DNA of 64,000 bases. It comes from Aquilaria yunnanensis. Its lineage: Eukaryota; Streptophyta; Magnoliopsida; Malvales; Thymelaeaceae. The stretch's first letter is position 1; each line of letters begins with the position of its first letter. The stretch is from positions 33,453,001-33,517,000 of the forward strand of contig CM077594.1 of the NCBI GenBank assembly GCA_039654915.1. The letters run 5' to 3'. The notes beneath the pieces are model-generated. The model did no database searches. It saw only the letters and a program-made list of their open reading frames with translations, and had not been told where the DNA came from. Of the stretch, positions 20,449-32,028 are shown piece by piece. Both the position numbers and the translations under genes were made by a program.

Positions 20449-22830
20449 GTCAGGGGCTAGTTCATAAAATAGAGAAGAGTTAGGCACTAAATTGAACAAA
20501 AAAAAGAAAGATGAGGAGCTAAACAAGTATTGTGCCCCAAAGGATATTTTTTACCGAAATCAATTTTTGTCAAAAAAACGCGCATCAACGGCGATGTCTC
20601 TCCAGCGGCGATCTGGTGACGGCCAAAGGGGTGGAATCGGCGAGGAAACGCCGCCGCCGTCGCCTCGCCTTACCGTCCTGCCACCGTGCTTCCTCACCTC
20701 CATCGCAGCCACCTCCAGACGCTCCCGCCTCTGTCCGCCACCCTTGCTCACCTCCCGCCTAATCGCGCCGGCTGCTTTCGGTTTCTCTCTTCCGTCGCCC
20801 CACCGTCGTCCAGTCGATCCTCAGTCAGGTTCGCCCTTGCCGTCCACGCCATCACCGCTATCCGCCTCGGCCGCACGCACCGACAGCCTTAGCCATCACT
20901 TGACAAGCCCAGCACCGGTCGCCAACTAATCGTCCGCCGCCGATCGACATCAAATTGGGGCAAAAATCCGTTTGCGAACCCACAGCTCGATTAAAAGTCA
21001 ATTCAAATCTCGGTACAACTCCTCTCTAATCCTCCAACTTTTCTATTTCATTTATACAAGCAACTAACTTTTCTTATTTTTACAAATGGGCCATTAACAA
21101 GTTTTTTTTTTTTTTTTTATGTTTACCTTCCTTTCTTTTCTTGTACTTTCTTTTTTTTTTTTTTTGTGGAAGGTTGTACCTCCTACCTTTATGTGGATGG
21201 CTAAACGCCCCACCTTGTTTACTTTCTTTTACATTTTTCTATGGAAGGTTATACCTCCTACGTTTAAGTGGATGGCTAAAAGCCCCACTTTATTTATTTA
21301 TTTACTTTTATGCATTTATTTACTTTATGCGCTGTTATTTTTTTAAGTGGACGGCTAAAAGCCCCACTTTTCTTTATTTATTTACTTTTTTGCAATTATT
21401 TACTTTATGCACTTTTATTTTTTTTACGTGGATGGCTAAAAGCCCCACTTTTCTTTATTTATTTACTTTTCTGCAATTATTTACTTTATGCATTTTTATT
21501 TTTTATGTGGACGGCTAAAAGCCCCACTTTTCTTTATTTATTTAATTTTCTACGTTTATTTACTTTAAGCACTTTTTACTTCTAAGTGGATGGCTAAACG
21601 CCCCACTTTCTCTATTTATTTAATTTTATGCATTTATTTACTTTATGCACTTTTATTTTTTACGTGGATGGCTAAACGCCCCATTTTTTTATTTATTTAT
21701 TTATTTTATTTATTTATTTCTTTATTTTTCTGCACTTTATTTATTTATTTTATTTAATTTCTGCATTTTACTTATTTCTTTATTTATTTACTTTTTTTGC
21801 ACTTTATTTTTATATGGATGGTTAAGTGCCCCACTTTATTTATCTATTTATTTATTTACTATTATTTTTTATTTGTTTACTTTTCTGCAATTTTATTTTT
21901 CTTTATGTGGATGATTAACCTTATTTTATTTATTTACCATTTTTTTTAGCTGATCAAGACACCCATCTTACTTTCTTATTTTATTATTTTTTTTATCATT
22001 CCTATTACAATAAAGCCCCCATCTTTTTTTTCGTCATTTTTAACATTAATTGGAATATTAAGACTTATCCTTTTTATTTCCTTTAAATAACAAAATTTAA
22101 CCTTTTATTCTTTTTATTCAAATAAAAATAACATTTAAATATCTAAAAAAATAAAAAATAAAAAATAAAAAAATTTTAAAATATAATAAAAAAAATACTA
22201 AGACCATTAAAAATCTATATTTGGATGATTCGGTAAAAATTTATGCCCAAAATTAATAATTAATATTAAATTAAAAATTAAAGTTTTAAAATTCTATATC
22301 CGGGTGATTCGATAGGATCCATGGTTTGGAAAAATATCAGATTTATAATAAAAATGAATAAAAAATTAAGTATCAACATTAAAAAAATCCATATTCGGAT
22401 AATTCGGCAAAAATTTATGATATGGATTAATAATTAATTAAAATATTTAATAACAAATAAAAAAAACTAAGTTTTCATTAAACTCCGTATCCGGGTGATT
22501 CGATAGAATCCATGGTTCAAAAATATCAAATTTGTTATAAAAAAATTATACAAATTAATTACCAAGATTTAGAAGTCCATATTAATTTAAAAAATCACAT
22601 CTGGATGATTCAGTTAAAATTTCTGATTTGAAACTTAACTGAAATTATTTAAAAGCAAGCAAAACAAAATTTAAATCAACTAAGGTACCAATTTTGGGCG
22701 TTAAAATAGAGTTATTTTAACATAACTGTACTCCCGAACCCTCGAACTCTCGTAGACCATCTTTAGGTATCCGATTGACCTAGGTGAAACTGATTGGTAG
22801 CGACTCCCAAAAAGCCCCCACGTTGCCACA
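20449..22830 (+). repeat. Probable 5' LTR of an Ogre/Tat-like element
   Basis: The inner end (...GTTGCCACA, 22830) is set by a PBS three bases later. The outer end is a guess: TGTCAGGGGC at about 20451. The region has a GC-rich block at 20575-20960 whose open frames (for example 20492-20929) are P/S/R-rich and look non-coding, the minisatellite at 21180-21920, and an AT-rich part with degenerate repeats of a 'ccgggtgattcgata' motif (22300, 22490, and variants at 22390 and 22600). Long LTRs with internal repeats are usual for Ogre-type elements. Confidence 0.4.
21180..21920. repeat. 79-bp minisatellite (GTGGATGGCTAAAAGCCCCAC core)
   Basis: At least eight units share a core around ATGGCTAAAAGCCCCAC, placed at about 21195, 21272, 21351, 21432, 21511, 21590, 21668 and 21808. 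The spacing is 77-81 bp, except one double gap at the end. Between cores is TTTATTTATTTAC-type sequence. Open frames here (for example 21141-21518) are repeat translations and not genes. Confidence 0.9.
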
Positions 22831-22832
22831 GC

Positions 22833-22851
22833 TTGGCGACTCTGCTGGGGA
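22833..22851 (+). promoter_or_regulatory. Primer-binding site of the Ogre/Tat-like element
   Basis: TTGGCGACTCTGCTGGGGA is the type of PBS seen in Ogre/Tat plant elements. It follows the LTR end CCACA by two bases. I do not assign the tRNA with certainty. Confidence 0.75.
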
Positions 22852-23821
22852 GATGATAAGTCAGTGAGTCATGCCTAAAAGTTGATTTGTTTTGTGCTAC
22901 TTTGCTTATTTTTATGTGGATTCATGTGCTATATTTACTTATTGGAAACATGCAATATGCATTCACGACATGAAGGTCTATACCCGAGCTTCCTTAATTC
23001 AACCATGTTCTTTCAAAGCGGAATTGGTGTTGTTGTCCTTGTGAGACCATGGTCTCCAAGCCTACACCGGTTTCAAGTAGCGAAGTAGTGTATTGCCTCC
23101 TGAGACGGATAGTCTCTGCATGGGCCCATGAAAAGCGACGACCCGAATTAATCCTTTCCTTACATAAACCCTCGTGGGTAAGGAATTGGGCTGCCACTAT
23201 AATTTAGTGATGGGATTCGGGAACTACCCTTGGCCTTTTTGATAAACCACCTTATGCATATAGAACTCCCCACTTAACCATAGAACTGGCCATAGAATTC
23301 CTACCATTTACCAACGCTATAAGCATGTCATTGTTATGCCATTTTGTTGCCCTACACTTTTGTTTTCTTCGTGTCTTATATTTATGGCTTTAACTCATTT
23401 TCTCATAATAGTTTATGAGTTACTAATTGCTATTTAACTTGTTAATAACCTTCTTTTTCTTTTGTTGTACTTCTTTTTTGTGCAATTTTTCTTCATGGAT
23501 CAAAACCATGCATCAAACTGTACTAACTTTTTTGTCTTTCTAATGACAACTAGAAGTCTTGAAGTTCCACGATAGTGGATAATCAAACTCACTCATTGCA
23601 TGCATGCATTACATCAATCACATACATGTAAAGTCTAATAAAATGAATCTCACTTTAAAAAGGTAAAATTAGCACTCAACATCGATATTCAACTCGGCTC
23701 CAAACAAGACTTAGGGCAGAGCAAACTGAAGGACGTCTCACAGATATTGAGTCCAAGATAGAAAGCATGATCGAGCAAATGAAACAATTAATGAAGCTAA
23801 TCAAGGGGAAAGTAACCCAAG
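22852..23821 (+). pseudogene. Ogre-like leader and gag N-terminus (5' of the copia insertion)
   Basis: The leader, without a clear ORF, runs to about 23640. From about 23690 a gag-like coiled segment is readable (RLRAEQTEGRLTDIESKIES, then MIEQMKQLMKLIKGKVTQ). It is cut at 23821 by the copia element and resumes at 32029 in the same sense. Confidence 0.65.
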
Positions 23822-25237
23822 TGTTAGTGTTGTGCCCAAAAAGCTAATCATGAGATGATTGTATTTTTGCACATTGAGTCATGATATTTTATTGAGGCAT
23901 TAATCCAGCAATTTTGTTTGTTGTTTTGTTTCTGCGTAACATAATAAACATAATTGTAACCCTAGAATAATGATATTCTTAAATGTCCCTAGTCTAGTAT
24001 TATTGTGGAGCGGGTTGTAATAATACATAATGACTAGCATATGTGGAGACTAATATGAGATATGTAGTCTACATATGGGTACAAGTTGGAGAACTTGTGT
24101 ACTGGACCGACCCACCATGAGAACACTTCATGGATCGTTATATGAGTGTCATAAGTGATTCTCATAGTGATCATGGTATATGTAGTCCTTCGACCTAAGA
24201 TCATCAAGGTTCCCTACATGTGAGTCACATACATTTATACTTTCCTTTGTTGCTCGTAACTGAGTGAACTTGAAGGAGGTCATTAGGTATGTCACATATC
24301 ATGCGGAGGGATTTGTATGATCAAGATGGGATTTGTCCCTCCTATGTAACAGGAGTGATATCTTTGGGCCCCTTGATAGAGTGAGACTTAGAAAATGCAT
24401 GGCCATGCTCCGATGAGTTGATATATGATATCAATGTCGTCAGTTTAAGTTGGTCTACTCGGTAATCAAGAAACCAAAGATTGGGCTATACGAGAGTGAC
24501 ACATTCCATCTATCATGCTTAGTCTTGATATCTTGGACAAAGGGACAATGGCATATATCGGTGATGATCATAAAGGTTTAGTCGATTCACCAGCAATCTT
24601 GTCACTTGGGTAGCAATGATGTGTTGCTAGACACCGCTCATTGCTTATGATCATAAATGTGATTTATGATCATTGCCAACATGGCAAGAGCCTATTAGGT
24701 CGCACACATAGAGCTATTTGGATCATTAGAGTGCATGGGCTAATTATTTGGGTTATGGTTTCACTTTAATTTCGTATTAATAATGGGCCAAGAAGTTGAG
24801 CCATTATTAAGCCCGAAATTAAATCCTAATTGGATTAGGGCTTTGAAACCCATTAGGCCTGGAAGTTGAGTCTCACTATAAATATAACTTTTAAGTGAGA
24901 AATTCACAGGTCTCCTTGCCCTAGCCTCCCAAAAGGACAGCCGCACTCTTCTCTTGTAATTCCTTGGAGGACGCAAGCTAGCACTGCGAGCGTAAGAGAA
25001 ACGCATCTGCCGGGACGTGGTGGAAGCGTGGTGATCCCGAGAGGCTCATGTGGATACCATAGAGAGCCTGAACACGTCAACTGTTCAGGTTTTGTGATTC
25101 GACTCTACAGTTGAGTGAGAGATCTCAACCGAAAATTAGGTATGAAATTTTTGAACACCCGGTTTACCCCGTTTCACTTGGATCCTGGAGGGTTTCGGTT
25201 AAATTCCGCTGCGCTATTTGCCTCCCGAAACCCAACA
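23822..25237 (+). repeat. Copia 5' LTR (1,416 bp)
   Basis: It runs from TGTTAGTG to CCCAACA. A TATA box TATAAATA is at 24877-24884. Same length as the 3' LTR. Confidence 0.95.
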
Positions 25238-25238
25238 G

Positions 25239-25256
25239 TGGTATCAGAGCTACTGG
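25239..25256 (+). promoter_or_regulatory. Copia primer-binding site (initiator tRNA-Met)
   Basis: TGGTATCAGAGCTACTGG follows the LTR end by one base and matches the initiator tRNA-Met primer site. Confidence 0.9.
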
Positions 25257-26669
25257 GGAAACCCTAAATCGAGATTGAGTGTTGAATCGCATGATGCTAT
25301 GTGTTCGATTGGTTTTCGGCCATGATTAATTAGATTGATTCATGATGCATGAAACCGGAATTCGTAATGAACATATGAGATATATGAAGAAACGACACAA
25401 ATTGGTTAATGAGATTAACCCGAAATTGATAGGTATGAGATACCTATATAGATTAGGATTCTTGCAATAGTTGCAAAAAAAAACCCTAGGTTTGTTCGGA
25501 TTCAGCCTGTTCGGGCACCGAAAGTAAGGTATTTTTGGTGGCTCGAATGGAGGAGTCTTGGGTGCCTACTTTCTCAAAATAGAAGATCTTGGAACCACCG
25601 CCCGCTGACCGGCCAGCGGGACCGCCGTATGCGAAGCGCCACATAAATAAAAACTGGTTAATCAACACACGAAAATTGGCATGCATCTTTGTTGAATGAG
25701 ATTTGACATGATATGCTGATTGGTGTTTGAAGCATGGTGCATGGTTATAGCCCTTGATTGGTTGTTCTTGTAAATACGGCCTGCGAGTCATGCCTTTTCT
25801 TATCACTCTCATTGTACATTCTCTTCTCACCTTACTCCCCTCGAATGTAACTCGAGGTTTCTATTATTGATGTAATGGTGCATTATGGGATCGTCCAAGG
25901 TGGTATGTCCAAGGAGGTGACAACAAAAGGGCAACCAAGAAAGGAAGAAAGAAGCTTGTGAAGACTCTTTTCTTTTCTTAGGCTTTTATGATATTCTCAT
26001 TGGCTTGAGAATATTGCATAGTTTGGGCTATAACCATGTCACGTTTATTTCTTGTAAGCTTGAGATGAATGTTTTATATTTGTATGTGATGCATGTATAA
26101 AACAACCGGAGATAGCAAATTGGTGAGATCAAAAAAAAAAAAAACCCCTCAAACAAATATTAAGTCATTAAATGTGATGCCTTCCAAATGTTGGCACTCG
26201 TCAAGACTTTGATCAACAGTAGGTGGGTTTGCCAAAGCAAAGCACCTATGTTCATCTTGGTAAGGCGCGATGGGATAATAGTGATATCCAAACTGCTAAC
26301 TTTGGGTTTGACTTAACTAAGTCATCCTAATAGGATTAGGGACTTAGAGGCATAGAGTTGGGCTTAAGTTCATGAGATGAGCTTGGACAAGTGTTGTTCA
26401 CCCAACTATCCAAGAGTTGCATAAGATGCAATTGGCAAGGAGTTGCCTACCTAAATAGCTGTAACTTGAGAGAAAAGCCAAAGCTGACTCAGGTTGTGGT
26501 CAAATATGGATCTTGGACCACTAGAATACCTTAGCGCTGAGGTGTTCCAAAATAATATCGAGGGTTATTATTTTGAGGAAAATAGTGGGAGTATCGTTTA
26601 ATAAAAGTCCTTATTAAATGAATTAAAATACATGACTCTTACACTGCATATTTACTGTTGTAGATAACC
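25257..26669 (+). other. Copia untranslated leader
   Basis: About 1.4 kb without a convincing ORF. It holds a GC-rich hairpin at 25601-25620 (arms CCCGCTG and CAGCGGG) and an A-run at about 26130-26145. Confidence 0.6.
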
Positions 26670-27445
26670 ATGGCACAAAACACATCGACACTTTCGTTGC
26701 GATCGATCCTTGAGAAGGAAAAACTGAATGGGACCAACTTTCTCAAATGGTACCGAAACTTGAGGATAGTCCTCAAACAAGAGAGAAAGGCTTATGTCCT
26801 AGAGCAGCCCATTCCGAATGAGCCTGCTGCCACTACTCCAAGAGCTAAAAGGGATGCTCACAAGAGGCATTCTGATGATGCTTTGGATGTTGCATGCCTC
26901 ATGCTTATTACCATGGAATCTGAGCTTCAGAAGCAACATGAGAACATGGGGGCGTTCGATATGATCGAACATCTCAAAATGCTTTTCCAAGAGCAAGCTA
27001 GGCATGAGAGGTTTGAGGCCTCTAAGGCATTGTTTCAGTGCAAGATGTCTGAGGGAAGTCCCGTGGGTCCTCACGTGCTCAAGATGATTGGGTACATTGA
27101 GAATCTTGAGAATTTGGGATTTGCTCTTCAGAAAGAGTTGGCTATTGATGTAGTCTTGCAATCGTTGCCTGAAGCTACAGTCAGTTCGTCATGAACTATA
27201 ACATGAACGACCTTGACAAGTCCCTCCCTGAATTGCTCAACATGTTGAGAACTGCGGAGCAAAACCTTAAGAAGGCTAAGCCCATTTTGATGGTTCAAAA
27301 GGGCAAGGGAAAAGGAAAAGCCAACAAGAAGAAGGATAAAGCTAATGGAAAGTCCAATGCTAGTTCTTCTTCAACTGCACTGAAACCAAAGGGTGGTGTG
27401 GCAAAGGAAGGGGAGTGCTTCCATTGTAAGCAACCTGGACACTAG
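26670..27445 (+). pseudogene. Copia gag with a 1-nt frameshift
   Basis: The first part (26670-27194) begins MAQNTSTLSLRSIL and matches the copia gag (UBN2/Retrotran_gag type) with NGTNFLKWYRNLR near residue 20. Near 27176 one base appears to be missing, and the protein continues in the next frame (27191-27445) through a lysine-rich stretch to a zinc knuckle. The knuckle reads CFHCKQPGH-stop-KRNC: a TAG at 27443-27445 falls inside it, at a position normally tryptophan or a similar residue. Gag would be truncated before its RNA-binding end. Confidence 0.85.
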
Positions 27446-30400
27446 AAGCGCAACTGTAAGCTCTATCTTGAAGAACTTGCTAAGGAAAAGGGAAGTAAGA
27501 CCTCCACTTCAAGTATTTTTATTATAGAGGCTAACTTTTCTACTTCCTCATCTTGGGTATTGGATAATGGATGTGGATCTCACATTTGTGCAAATGTGCA
27601 GGATCTAAGTAGAAGTAGAAGATTGGCCCGAGGTGAAGTGGACCTACGTGTTGGAAATGGAGCAAGGGTTGCTGCCTTAGCCATAGGGACTTATGTTCTC
27701 ACTTTACCTAGTGGATTAGTTTTAGAATTAGACAATTGCTACTTTGTGCCTACTATTAGTAGAAATTTGATTTCTGTTTCTTGTTTGGACAAGAAAGGTT
27801 TTTCATTTATAAAAAAGGACAAATGTTGTTCTATTTATTTGAATGAAATCTTTTATGGTAGTGCTCAACTTAGCAATGGGTTGTATGTTCTAGACCTTGA
27901 AGATCCAATCTATAATGTGAATACCAAGAAGGTCAGATTAAATGATTCAAACTCGACCTATCTCTGGCACTGTCGCTTGGGCCATACAAATGAGACCCGC
28001 ATATCCAAGCTCCATAAGGATGGACTCTTGGACTTATTTGACTTTGAATCATATGAGACATGTGAGTCATGTTTGTTGGGCAAGATGACCAAAGCCCCAT
28101 TCAAAGGGCAAAGTGAAAGGGCTAATGATTTACTAGGACTCATACATAGTGATGTATGTGGCCCTATGTCTACACAAGCTAGAGGAGGTTTCCAATACTT
28201 CATTACTTTCACTGATGACTTCAGCAGATATGGCTATGTGTATCTTATGAGACACAAGTCAGAATCCTTTGAAAAGTTCAAAGAATTCAAGAATGAAGTA
28301 GAGAATCAACTCGGGAAGAGTATCAAAGTGCTTCGATCAGATCGAGGTGGAGAGTACTTGGATCGAGAATTCCTTGACTATCTGCAGAAGTGTGGTATAG
28401 TATCACAACTCACTCCACCAAGCACACCTCAATGGAATGGTGTTTCTGAAAGGAGAAATTGAACTTTGTTAGACATGGTTCGCTCCATGATGAGTCAAGC
28501 TGACCTTCCAAACTCCTTTTGGGGACATGCTCTAGAGACAGCCGCTTTTACACTAAACCGAGTTCCATCTAAATCGATTCAAAAGACACCATATGAGATA
28601 TGGAGTGGGAGGCGTCCCAATTTGTCTTTTATGAAGATTTGGGGCTGTGACGCTTATGTGAAATGTCAATCCTCTGACAAACTAGGGCCCAAATCTCAAA
28701 AATGCCTTTTTGTTGGGTATCCCAAACAAACAAAGGGTTACTATTTCTACAATCCCTCTGAGCAAAAAGTGTTTGTTGCTCGAACTGGTGTCTTTTTGGA
28801 GAAAGAGTTTATCTCTAAAGGAACTAGTGGGAGGAAAGTAGAACTTGAAGAAATTCAAGAACAACAAGGAGACATCGAACCTGAGATGGAACCTGAACAG
28901 ACACCACAAGATGTTGTGGTTCAAGAGTCTGTTCCTATAGCACAGAGCCCACGTAGGACTGGTAGGATTCGGCATGAGCCCTAGAGATATGGATTTCTCG
29001 TGACTCACACCGGTGATATAATGCTCATGGATCAAGATGAGCCCACAACCTACCAACAAGCTATGTCGGGGCCTAACTCTGAGAAGTGGCTAGTGGCCAT
29101 GAAATCCGAGATGGAATCCATGTATGAAAACCAAGTATCGACTTTGGTTGACCCACCTGAAGGGGTAAAACCCATAGGGTGCAAATGGGTTTTCAAGAAG
29201 AAAACTGACATGGATGGTATTGTGATTACCTTTAAGGGACGATTGGTCGCAAAAGGTTTCAAGCAAATTCATGGTATTGACTATGATGAAACTTTTTCAC
29301 CAGTTGCTATGCTTAAATCCATCCGAATTTTGTTTGTTATTGCTGCACACTATGATTATGAGATATGGCAAATGGATGTCAAAACTGCATTCCTAAATGG
29401 AAAGCTACTTGAGGATGTGTACATGACACAACCTGAGGGTTTTGTCACTCCTGAGAATGGCAATAAAGTGTGCAAATTGCAAAGGTCCATTTATGGACTG
29501 AAGCAAGCTTCTCGAAGTTGGAATCTTCGTTTTGATGATGCAATCAAAGAGTTTGGTTTTATCAAAAATGAAGATGAACCTTGTGTCTACAAGAAGGTTA
29601 GTGGGAGCCCTATTGTCTTCTTGGTGTTGTATGTAGATGACATACTACTCATCGGGAATGACATTCCTGAGCTACAGTCTATGAAGACTTGGCTAGGGAA
29701 ATGTTTCTCTATGAAGGACTTGGTTGAAGCAGCCTATGTGTTAGGCATCAGGATCTATAGAGATAGATCTAGAAAGCTTCTTGGCCTCAGTCAAAGTACA
29801 TATATTGACAAGGTGCTAAAGAGGTTTAGCATGCAAGATTCCAAGAAAGGATTCTTGCCCATGTCACATGGTATCACTCTTTCTAGATCTCAGTGTCCGA
29901 GTACAACCCAGGAGAGAGAACGCATGAGTAAGATTCCATATGCCTCAGCAATTGGATCTATCATGTATGCCATGATACGTACTCGTCCCGATGTCTCATA
30001 TGCTTTGAGCATGACGAGTAGGTACCAATCGAACCCCAGTGAAAGTCACTGGACAGCTGTTAAGAACATCCTTAAGTACTTACGAAGGACTAAGGTTGCA
30101 TTCTTGGTCTTTGGAGGTGAAGATCAGCTCGTTGTAAGGGGTTACACTAATGCAAGCTTCCAATCCGATAAGGATGATTTTAGATCGCAATCTGGTTATG
30201 TGTTTTGTATTGGTGGTGGTGCTGTGAGCTGGAAGAGTTCAAAGCAAGAGACAGTAGCTGACTCTACAACAGAATCTGAGTACATTGCCGCCTCTGATGC
30301 TGCGAAGGAGGCAGTTTGGATCAAGAAGTTCATCACTGAACTTGGAGTGGTTCCAAGCATTGTCGACCCGATAGAGCTCTATTGTGACAACAATGGAGCA

Positions 30401-30613
30401 CTCGCACAGGCTAAGGAACCTCGATCTCACCAGCGATCCAAACACATACTCCGACGCTATCATCTCATCAGGGAGATCATCGAGAAGGGTGATGTAAGGA
30501 TATGCAGGACTTCGACAGACAGCAACATTGCTGATCCACTGACAAAGCCCCTTACGCAGCAGAAGCATGATAGCCATTCTAGGTCCATCGGTATTAGATA
30601 CATGGATTGTTAG
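27446..30613 (+). pseudogene. Copia pol: protease, integrase, RT and RNase H
   Basis: A single frame continues from gag, broken by TGA at about 28460 and TAG at about 28982. Protease: WVLDNGCGSHIC, where the usual D-S/T-G catalytic triplet is D-N-G. Integrase: HCRLGH...CESC zinc site, then DVCGP, SDRGGEY and WNGVSERRN for the D,D,E residues. RT from about 29000: GCKWVFKKK, MDVKTAFLNG, LYGLKQA-like IYGLKQAS and LYVDD. RNase H: GYTNASFQSD, where the first catalytic aspartate is asparagine, then DSTTESEYIA and LYCDNNGA. The stop (30611-30613) lies six bases inside the 3' LTR. Confidence 0.92.
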
Positions 30614-32023
30614 TGTTGTGCCCAAAAATCCAATCATGAGATGATTGTATTTTTGCACATTGAGTCATGATATTTTATTGAGGCATTAATCCAGCAATTT
30701 TGTTTGTTGTTTTGTTTTTGCGTAACGTAATAAACATAATTGTAACCCTAGAATAATGATATTCTTAAACGTCCCTAGTCTAGTATTATTGTGGAGCGGG
30801 TTGCAATAATACATAATGACTAGCATATGTGGAGACTAATATGAGATATGCAGTCTACATATGGGTACAAGTTGGAGAACTTGTGTACTGGACCGACCCA
30901 CCATGAGAACACTTCATGGATCATTATATGAGTGTCATAAGTGATTCTCATAGTGATCATGGTATATGTAGTCCTTCGACCTAAGATCATCAAGGTTCCC
31001 TACATGTGAGTCACATACTTTGATACTTTCCTTTGTTGCTCGTAACTGAGTGAACTTGAAGCAGGTCATTGGGTATGTCACATATCATGCGGAGGGATTT
31101 GTATGATCAAGATGGGATTTGTCCTTCCTATGTAACGAGAGTGATATCTTTGGGCCCCTTGATAGAGTGAGACTTAGAAAATGCATGGCCATGCTCCGAT
31201 GAGTTGATATATGATATCAATGTCGTCAGTTTAAGTTGGTCTACTCGGTAATCAAGAAACCAAAGATTGGGCTATACGAGAGTGACACATTCCATGTCTC
31301 GTGCTTAGTCTTGATATCTTGGACAAAAGGACAATGGCATATATCAGTGATGATCATAAAGGTTTAGTCGATTCACCGACAATCTTGTCACTTGGGTAGC
31401 AATGATGTGTTCCTAGACACCGCTCATTGCTTATGATCATAAATGTGATTTATGATCATTGCCAACATGGCAAGAGCCTATTAGGTCGCACACATAGAGC
31501 TATTTGGATCATTAGAGTGCATGGGCTAATTATTTGGGTTATGGTTTCACTTTAATTTCATATTAATAATGGGCCAAGGAGTTGAGCCATTATTAAGCCC
31601 GAAATTAAATCCTAATTGGATTAGGGCTTTGAAACCCATTAGGCCTGGAAGTTGAGTCTCACTATAAATACAACTTTTAAGTGAGAAATTCATAGGTCTC
31701 CTTGCCCTAGCTTCCCAAAAGGACAGCCGCACTCTTCTCTTGCAATTCCTTGGAGGACGCAAGCTAGCACTGCGAGCGCAAGAGAAACGCATCTGCCGGG
31801 ACGTGGTGGAAGCGTGGTGATCCCGAGAGGCTCATGTGGATACCATAGAGAGCCTGAACACATCAACTGTTCAGGTTTTGTGATTCGACTCTACAATTGA
31901 GTGAGAGATCTCAACCGAAAATTAGGTATGAAATTTTTGAACACCCGGTTTACCCCGTTTCACTTGGATCCTGAAGGGTTTCGGTTAAATTCCGCTGCAC
32001 TGTTTGCCTCCCGAAACCCAACA
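30608..32023 (+). repeat. Copia 3' LTR (1,416 bp)
   Basis: It runs from TGTTAGTG to CCCAACA, with TATA box TATAAATA at 31663-31670. It is followed by the target duplication CCAAG (32024-32028). No obvious polypurine tract precedes it. Confidence 0.95.
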
Positions 32024-32028
32024 CCAAG

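Larger units (their letters stand above)
23822..32023 (+). mobile_element. Complete Ty1/copia element nested in Ogre-like gag
   Basis: The element has two LTRs of equal length (1,416 bp), a tRNA-Met PBS, gag and pol in copia order (protease, integrase, RT, RNase H) and a perfect 5-bp target duplication CCAAG (23817-23821 and 32024-32028). The LTRs differ at roughly three dozen sites by eye (about 2-3%), so the insertion is fairly young. The LTR start TGTT, its AACA end and blocks such as 'tgggatttgtc' and 'ggg(c)ccc' recall the Angela/BARE group. One frameshift and three nonsense codons make it non-autonomous. Confidence 0.95.

Noticed and set aside
20492..20929. 145-codon Pro/Ser/Arg-rich frame in the GC-rich block
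   Set aside because: Overlapping open frames on both strands come from high GC; no domain. Left as part of the LTR region.
21119..21914. Phe/Leu/Tyr-rich frames that look like membrane proteins
   Set aside because: They are translations of the TTTATTTAC minisatellite in all three frames.
25486..25830. 114-codon minus-strand frame in the copia leader
   Set aside because: No domain and a position where the element has only a leader.
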